Assembly: GCA_907165065.1 (NCBI GenBank)
Contig: OU015528.1
Span: 35,362,515-35,426,514 of the forward strand
Length of the DNA: 64,000 nt
Direction: 5' to 3'
From: Caprimulgus europaeus
Taxonomy: Eukaryota; Chordata; Aves; Caprimulgiformes; Caprimulgidae
Below are positions 57,901 through 64,000 of this stretch, one piece after another. Made by a program: the position numbers and the translations under genes. The notes under the pieces were generated by a model. It did not search any database, had not been told where the DNA came from, and saw nothing but the letters and a program-made list of their open reading frames with translations. Position 1 is the stretch's first letter, and each line of letters begins with the position of its first letter.

Positions 57901-60900
57901 TGCTTCAAATGCTGAAACAAAGCCTTTCTCACTGGTGTGCCTGTCTGTCTTTGCAGATTGTTTGGGCTACAAGCTACAAGGTTGGCTGTGCCGTCCACTT
58001 CTGTCCCAGCGTGGCATACTCTTCCATAACCAATGCAGCACACTTCATCTGCAACTATGGGCCAGCGTAAGGTTTTTCATTACAAATATTTCACAGGGTT
58101 TGGCTCCTACCTCTTCCCTCCTACATCATACAACTTTATTAGATCAGTCCATTTATTTGTGTGTTTTGTGGGAGGAAACATTCCCCCAAATAGAGAAAGA
58201 GGTACACCTCTGTTCAATCAGCTTTTTTTGATAGGCAAGGGCTGTGTATTGGAGCCAAAAAATGTCACTGGTAGAAAGGGTAAAATATAAGATGCTGACA
58301 TGAAAATACTGAAGTGATCACTTGAAAATTAATCCCTTGCTCCTGAGTGCCAAGATAGCCCCAGACAGTTGCCAAAGTGCAAGACCAAAGTCTGAAAATA
58401 TTTCCACATGTGTCTGCAGAAATAAGCTTCTAGGACACTGGTTTGAACAAATATTGAAGTGTGCAATGCTTGCAGCTGCAGTCTTAGCAGCTGGGGGCTG
58501 CTTGTGAGGCTGGGGCTCAAGGCAAAATTTTATCCAGAGGTGCTTCATATGCATAGTCAGTAGGATATGATTCTATGATTCTATATCCAGTTAGGATGGA
58601 TGTTTTTTACCCTTCTCCAGCTAATTAATGCCACCACGATCTAAGTACAGCTTTAAAAGCTTTACATGAATACTGTGTTGGGCCAAGGCCGGGCCAGCCC
58701 ATGAATTTCAGCCAGTTTGGCATTCCTGTTGCCTGTGCTTCATCCTTGGAAGAATATGTACCCCTGACCAGGCATCTTGAAATGGCACAGCTGCTACTGT
58801 GCCAAAGCAGCAAAACCACTCTCTCCAGAAGCCCCACACTCAAATGGGCTGAGGGGCCATTGCCTCTGCTGGTTGTCAAGCCAAAAAGACACTGATCACC
58901 CAGGTCAACTTCCCTTTCCCTTCTTGGCATGAGCTGTGTACTTCACCATGCTAGATAGTGCAGAAACCCTGTGCACAGGCAAACAGGCCTCCTGCGCTGC
59001 CGGGAGATGCTCTCTGTCCCTCGAGCCTCCAGAGGACATGAGCTAAGCCTTCCTCCTTCTGCCCCTTAGCCAATGACTGTGTCGTGCAGAGGGCTGAAAT
59101 CATGCTGGAATGCTTACCCGGCATTGGCAGGGACCCCATGGGGAAGAGGAGCCGTGCCCTCACCCTCAGCAGCCCCCAGCAGAGCAGGCAGGGCTATCTC
59201 TGGGGAGCCAAGGGGCTCTAGAGAGGGCTTTAAAGCTGGGCCCTTCCCTGCTTGGTGAGGACATTGCAAACATGTTTGCATACCAAGAAGTGGAGTAATA
59301 TCATGTCCAGCTGTTGCTTTTGAGAAGCAGCAACTTAAGTTCTTTATTTATCTAATTCTTAACTATTTTCAACTCTGCCAAGCACCAAAGCGAGACACAT
59401 GCACAATTTCAATTTGTAAAGTGAATATACTCCAAAGCATTTTCTTGAGCTTAGACCAAGCAATGAAAAGCCTCACTTTGCTAAGAGTAATGAGGCTTTA
59501 CCACAGAGTTTAGCACTGCTGAGATTGCATGCATATAAAATCCCTCTCAGTGTGTTTACGGGCAGTTTGAGGCACGCTGTAAATCTCGCTTTGGCCATGC
59601 TCCAAGGAAAGCGAAGCACTGAGCTGTGTTTGGTGCAGTATCAGAGGTGGACAGGTAATACTGAGCCAAGAGCCTGGGCAGAGGTGGCTGGTGCCACTCA
59701 CTGCTGGCAGAGGGAGGGAGCAGGGGAAGACACACATCACTTCTAAAATATTTACCAACAAATGCATGACATCACTACCTATGAGAGATTCTGCAGCACC
59801 AGAGATTCCTCTTCAAGGCTGAATACACACGCATATACACAGTAACTGAACTTGCTTTTGCTCCCATAGCTAAAGCCAGCTTTGAGAGCCCACAGTCTCC
59901 ACACACACAAATTATCTAGCTCTGAGACTATTTTAATTCCGAGGTTTGCAATACTGCTGTCTCCAGGTTCCTAAATAACAGGGCGCCCCATTACACTTAA
60001 CCTCTTCTACTTCGCCGCATGTCTTGGGCACAGGGCACTCAGACAGACCGTCCAAAACCCATCTCCCTATCAGCACAAGTGAAGCAAAACCCAGATTAAA
60101 AACTAATTAGCAGTAGCTGTTAACATTCTCCTGCCAAGGGCAGTTTGAGAGCCGCGTTACTTTCCTTTGTAGTGGGAATTACCCAAGGCACCCGTACAAG
60201 ACGGGAGCAGCGTGCAGCGACTGCAATGGCGAGCAGTGTGACCGTCAGCTGTGTCGTAAGTAAAAGAAAACCCGCCCCCCCCCCAGCAGATGTAGAAAGG
60301 GAAAGAGCACACAAAAGATACTGGTAGGAGGTAGGCACAGTGCTCTCCTGTTCCTAAATATAGTCTGAAAAACTGCAGTCAGAAGCCAAGTGAGCCGTGA
60401 TGCATGAAGAGCGGGGAGGAGGGTGGAAAGAGCCTGTTTTCTACCCCAGGAAGTGACAGGATGGGGTCTGCTCTTTGGTTGCTGGAGGTATGACACAGGA
60501 GATATAGTGGCTGCAGTTTAAGGTGTTATTACCTCCACCAGAAGTTACTGCTTGCAGAAATGGGAAGCACAGAAGGGGATCCATGTCCTCTCCTGGGGGC
60601 TTCAGTTTGTTACCTGGTGCATGAGCTGCAGCCTGAGCTGGTGCAGGACCAAGCAAGCCTTGCCCCTGCTGTGCTGCTGTAGGACAGGAGAGCTACCACG
60701 ACACTGCCAAAGCTGCTCGCTCCACTGAATATCAGCCAGGCCATCTGCTTTCCCCTAAGCATTGGGAGAGAGCCAGGCTGACATGCGAGAGCCCTTCACA
60801 GGGACGCGGCGCTCAGCCTGAGTCCCTGGCAGCCCACTTGATTCTTCTGCACTTGGCTTTGCAAGGGCTGGATGGAGTCAGGAGGTGAGGAGACCTCCTG

Positions 60901-61673
60901 CAATTCCTGTAAAAATGACAAGGTGCTGTGCTGTGGACACCTACCCACGGGGAGCTGAGAGTATGGTCACGCTTTCCCCCAGCACTTGACCTCAGGTGAA
61001 CTAATGGAGTAGGAAGGTAGTGTTAGAACACCAGCACTGCAGGCACAAGTTATCCCTGACACATGGGACTGTTTAATGTTAGATACAGGCTGAGGATCTC
61101 AAATGCAAGGCACTGGGTAAAAGCCAGAGCGACCTTGGGAAGCATGGCTCGGGGAGCAAGCCCACTCTCTGCCAGCCACTGATGGGAGGAGAAATCAACA
61201 GTGTGATCAAATGCTTCTCAGCAAAGCCCTGAGAGTCACTGCAGGACTCTTCTGAAGACAGCAGGTCTTTGCTTCTTCCCAGAAGGAAACACAGCTTCCA
61301 TGGCTGTATTTGTGAACCCATTGTGAGGCTCACACTTCATTCCCTTTTGCTTAGACTAAAATTGTTTATAACGTGTAAGTCTGCTTACATTCACTTCTTT
61401 TCTCTCTCCAGAAAATGCAGAGCGTGACAAAGTCATTAGTAAGTACCAGCAGAACTACTGCTTCCATTTGTTGTCTTTGGTACAGTTACACCTGAAAACA
61501 AGTAACTTTTTTTGTTCATAGGTGATTCCAGGTGGAGTCCAGAGTGGGACAGACCTGCCTGTGATGAGTACTGCATCACCATTATTGCTTTAAGGCCATT
61601 CCTCCTTATACTGACAATTCTGGCCACCTGGCTCCTACCAAAATACTGGTCTCTAGCATCCGCCAGTGAATGA
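51807..61673 (+). CDS. GLIPR1: GLIPR1-family CAP-domain protein, copy B (265 aa)
   Basis: Exons 51807-51986, 55794-56039, 57957-58066, 60173-60255, 61412-61438 and 61522-61673, all GT/AG and in phase. Exons 1, 2, 4 and 5 have exactly the sizes of copy A; exon 3 is one codon shorter. Signal peptide (about 1-20), CAP domain with His43, Glu100, Glu122, His139, GHYTQIVW and CNYGPAGNY, cysteine-rich hinge (CSDCNGEQC), short juxtamembrane segment, membrane segment (about 234-255). It has no proline-rich stalk. It lies about 2.8 kb downstream of copy A in the same orientation, so the pair is a tandem duplicate. By position it is the better GLIPR1 candidate; the symbol is provisional. The AATAAA at 62398-62403 may end the mRNA. 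Confidence 0.92.
51987..55793. other. GLIPR1: Intron 1 of GLIPR1-family copy B
   Basis: A 3.8-kb intron, AT-rich on the right, with the A tract at 54182. No CR1 recognised. Confidence 0.7.
54182..54202. repeat. Long A tract
   Basis: About 21 A in intron 1 of GLIPR1-family copy B. No body of a retroelement recognised upstream. Confidence 0.8.
55794..56039 (+). CDS. GLIPR1: GLIPR1-family copy B, exon 2
   Basis: Eighty-two codons from [17 protein letters not shown] to CGHYTQ; acceptor after a run of nine T (TTTGCAG), donor GTAGGC. Confidence 0.95.
56040..57956. other. GLIPR1: Intron 2 of GLIPR1-family copy B
   Basis: Intron of 1.9 kb. The 130- and 111-codon plus-strand frames at 56879-57401 show no family similarity and no conserved splice context. 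Confidence 0.65.
57957..58066 (+). CDS. GLIPR1: GLIPR1-family copy B, exon 3
   Basis: [20 protein letters not shown] to FICNYGP; acceptor TTTGCAG, donor GTAAGG. Confidence 0.93.
58067..60172. other. GLIPR1: Intron 3 of GLIPR1-family copy B
   Basis: Intron of 2.1 kb. A short TATGATTCTATGATTCTAT at about 58567-58586 resembles a bare CR1 3' tail without a body. Confidence 0.6.
60173..60255 (+). CDS. GLIPR1: GLIPR1-family copy B, exon 4
   Basis: GNYPRHPYKTGAACSDCNGE and QCDRQLC; acceptor CTTTGTAG, donor GTAAGT. Confidence 0.92.
60256..61411. other. GLIPR1: Intron 4 of GLIPR1-family copy B
   Basis: Intron of 1.2 kb, moderately GC-rich, starting with a C-run near 60274. No other feature recognised. 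Confidence 0.65.
61412..61438 (+). CDS. GLIPR1: GLIPR1-family copy B, exon 5 (27 nt)
   Basis: QNAERDKVI between acceptor CTCTCCAG and donor GTAAGT, followed by an 83-base intron. Confidence 0.85.
61522..61673 (+). CDS. GLIPR1: GLIPR1-family copy B, exon 6
   Basis: SDSRWSPEWDRPACDEYC, then a membrane segment (TIIALRPFLLILTILATWLL) and TGA at 61671-61673. Acceptor TTCATAG. Confidence 0.88.
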
Positions 61674-64000
61674 CACACATGCAGAAGACCACGAGAGCAC
61701 TTAGGTCAACTCATCCCTTCCCTGCACATAAGTTACTGGCAGCACAAAGATTGGTGGAGGTATTGTTTGTTTCCACAGGTGCTTCAGAGGTACAGAAATA
61801 CCATCTCTGTCACAGACAGCAGCTAGGAGAGCTGATAAGCAGCTTTCTCATTGCTTAGAACCAGCAGTTGGTTTTACGTTATCCATGATTTTTTTCAAAG
61901 TGTAGTGGTGTGAGCAGGATCCCGTGGGTAAGGGAGCACAGTGCCCAGGCAGCATCTGAGGCACAGGCAGCTGTCCAACACACCCCCTTAGGCAGGGCTG
62001 GAGCGTGCCCAGCCCAAGAGCCCGGCCCCAGCCCTGGCCCAGCCCCAGGTAGAGCTCTCACCTCTCTTGTTCCTGCTGCACTCTTTCCTTTGACACTCCT
62101 CCAACAAGATGCAGAGTAGCCTGGAGAGGTTTTTCATTTAAACGTGGAGTTTTTAAAATAATTTTTGGACCCATGTGAGCTCTGGCAGTTGCATCCTGGG
62201 GCAGGCAGTGCATTTCCCAATCTCACAGTGCACTGGTACTTCTCTGCTAAGAATTTGGTTTTAAACACGTGTCATTGGTGGCAAGACATAGTTTCACCTG
62301 TGTTTACACGAGATTGTGTATCACTGCAATCTCTCCTGTTTGTTTTTTTTTTTCCTCTTTTTTCCTGAGCATAGAGCTTTTGACTGCTGTTTCAAACAAT
62401 AAATCATTTCCTGCTTCCCATGTATGGTAATTGTTATTTGCAACATGATCTGAAGCTTAACTGCTGGTGCACAAAAAGCTCCCACATTCAGCTCCAACCT
62501 GTACAATGCTGAGAAACACAGTGCTGGGAAAGATGGCATAGAACTCCAAATAAAACCATGCTGTACCCATAGTTAGGCCTTCGGTTCAACAGCTGCCAAG
62601 GGATGAGTCGCCTGGAACCTGCACATCTGGAGCAGGCAGAAAGCAGCTGGGACAGCTGTTGTCTTCAGCTGGGCACATCCTCTGTCAATGGCAGTCGCTC
62701 AGCTGGAGCAGAGGCTGGAAGGAGCAGAGCTGCACAAGCTTGCACCTGGACTGCAGCAATCTGTTTCTATTCTGAGGTGGGTTTAGATGCCTCTGCACCG
62801 TGGCCCTCTGCAGGGCACTCTGTAAAGGAGGCTAACACGTTCCCCTTGCAGCTACATTTCTGGGGTACTGCCCCTGCATTACTTGTCAGTGTTTCTGCAC
62901 ACGCACTCCCGACCCCACTGCTGGGCCAGATCTTAACTGAAAGCACTGGAACTGGGACCCAAAGTTTCTCATGTTTTTCTACCAGGTAGTTAACTGCTTG
63001 CACTCGAATGATCTCAGCATCACAGCATTTCCTGAATAAATCATTTTTCAAAATGCAAATATGGCTGGTAACAAAATTCCAAATTTTGCCCTGGATATAT
63101 CTTTATATTTAGTTTATTGGCTACCAGAGCCTCAGTGGCAAAGACATCACACTTGCAGACAGAAGACGAGCAGCTTCTTTTCCACATTCCAGTGACCAGG
63201 GCCCCAATACACATGCTGGCCTACCTGTGAGAAAGCCAAGCTCAATTCTGTCTTCCAACCTAGGCAGATTAGGGCATTAAAAAAAAAAATCTTCATTACA
63301 AAAGCAAGGCCATGGGTCCATCTGTTAAAAAGGACAGCTGCTTTCCTCCCCACTTGTATTTTTGCCACTCTTTTGTGCAAGACCCAAGCCTCAAGCTCCA
63401 TGTACTGCAAAGTCCCCTATGAAAATGGCAAGCGCCACTTGGGCAGCAGAACTCTCTGCGTGTGGTCTCTCCCACAGGACTCCCAGCCCAGCACAGAGCC
63501 CAGCACAGGGTCTGTCCCACTGAAGCCATGTGCAGTGAGATCCTACTACTGCAAAAAGAAATGCAGGAGAGGAAAGAGCATACATGGATGTGTCCAAGGA
63601 GCAAAAATGAGCTCAGCAGGAATTCTCTTGCTTAGTTTAATCTATGCTTGGTCTCCAGGAGAATAAACAGAACAAACACAGAGCCCTTAAAGTTCAAAAC
63701 ATTCACAGCATTGTCATTTAATTATATACTTCAGCAGCTCTAAGGAAATACCATAGAAAAAGCTTCATTAAAAAACCTGTAAATCACTGGAGCTTTGGGG
63801 AAACAAATCACCCAAGCTTTATAACATAGTATCTTTCAAACAAAAAAGCCTGAAAGTCAAGAAGTCAAAGCTAAACAAGTACTGCATGTAATTTTAAGGA
63901 CATACAAAAATCCAGATATTTAACTCTTTATAATAAAACACTTTTAGTTGTCCACATTTCTCATGGCATACGCCATGAATTCCATATAAATGCAAAACAC
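61674..64000. other. Probable 3'UTR of copy B and intergenic DNA
   Basis: AATAAA at 62398-62403 could end the copy B mRNA. No further exon is recognised up to the edge. In human the next gene is KRR1, on the opposite strand; nothing here clearly belongs to its coding part. Confidence 0.5.

Noticed and set aside
63373-63666. 97-codon frame with a Cys/Lys-rich stretch near the right edge
   Set aside because: No family recognised, no signal peptide at its start, no splice context. Possibly chance or an exon of something off the edge, but unsupported.

Overview
The window looks like autosomal DNA from a bird. Two things support this: many CR1 LINE copies, on both strands, that end in the avian-type tail (repeats of ATTCTATGA), and split vertebrate genes with canonical GT/AG introns. 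The gene order, a calcyphosin-2 gene followed by a GLIPR1-family cluster, matches human chromosome 12q21 (CAPS2 - GLIPR1L1 - GLIPR1L2 - GLIPR1 - KRR1). No bacterial genes, CRISPR arrays, tRNAs or rRNAs were seen. Most open reading frames in the window are chance frames or CR1 coding remnants. The real genes were found exon by exon from splice sites, phase and protein similarity recalled from memory.

Left part (1-26.4 kb, minus strand): CAPS2. Its exons run right to left from a CpG-rich promoter near 26.2-27.2 kb to 2184. The C-terminal EF-hand exons lie beyond the left edge. All internal exons from 21612 leftward are phase-compatible. Three extra exons near the 5' end (24154-22647) make an open chain but do not join in phase to the next conserved exon, so the 5' gene model is unsettled. 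Introns hold CR1 copies, A-rich tracts and a small processed retrocopy (5501-5830).

Middle (28.8-36.9 kb, minus strand): a six-exon gene for a protein of about 305 residues with two membrane segments, a coiled coil and an acidic tail. It belongs to the RIC3/CCDC107 family. I know of no such gene between CAPS2 and the GLIPR1 cluster in human. Its promoter is a second CpG island at about 36.5-37.2 kb.

Right part (42.6-61.7 kb, plus strand): two complete tandem six-exon genes of the CAP superfamily, GLIPR1 branch (292 and 265 residues). Each has a signal peptide, a CAP domain with the His/Glu/Glu/His cavity residues, a cysteine-rich hinge and a C-terminal membrane segment. Exon sizes and phases are nearly identical, which shows recent shared ancestry. 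The first copy has a proline-rich stalk that the second lacks. The last 2.3 kb hold the putative 3'UTR of the second copy and no further gene I can support.

Repeats: nine clear or probable CR1 pieces, one older CR1/L3-like stretch inside intron 1 of the first GLIPR1 gene, a (GCAGG)n tandem repeat in the CAPS2 CpG island, and a perfect 23-bp inverted repeat at the 5' edge of the CR1 in the first GLIPR1 gene.
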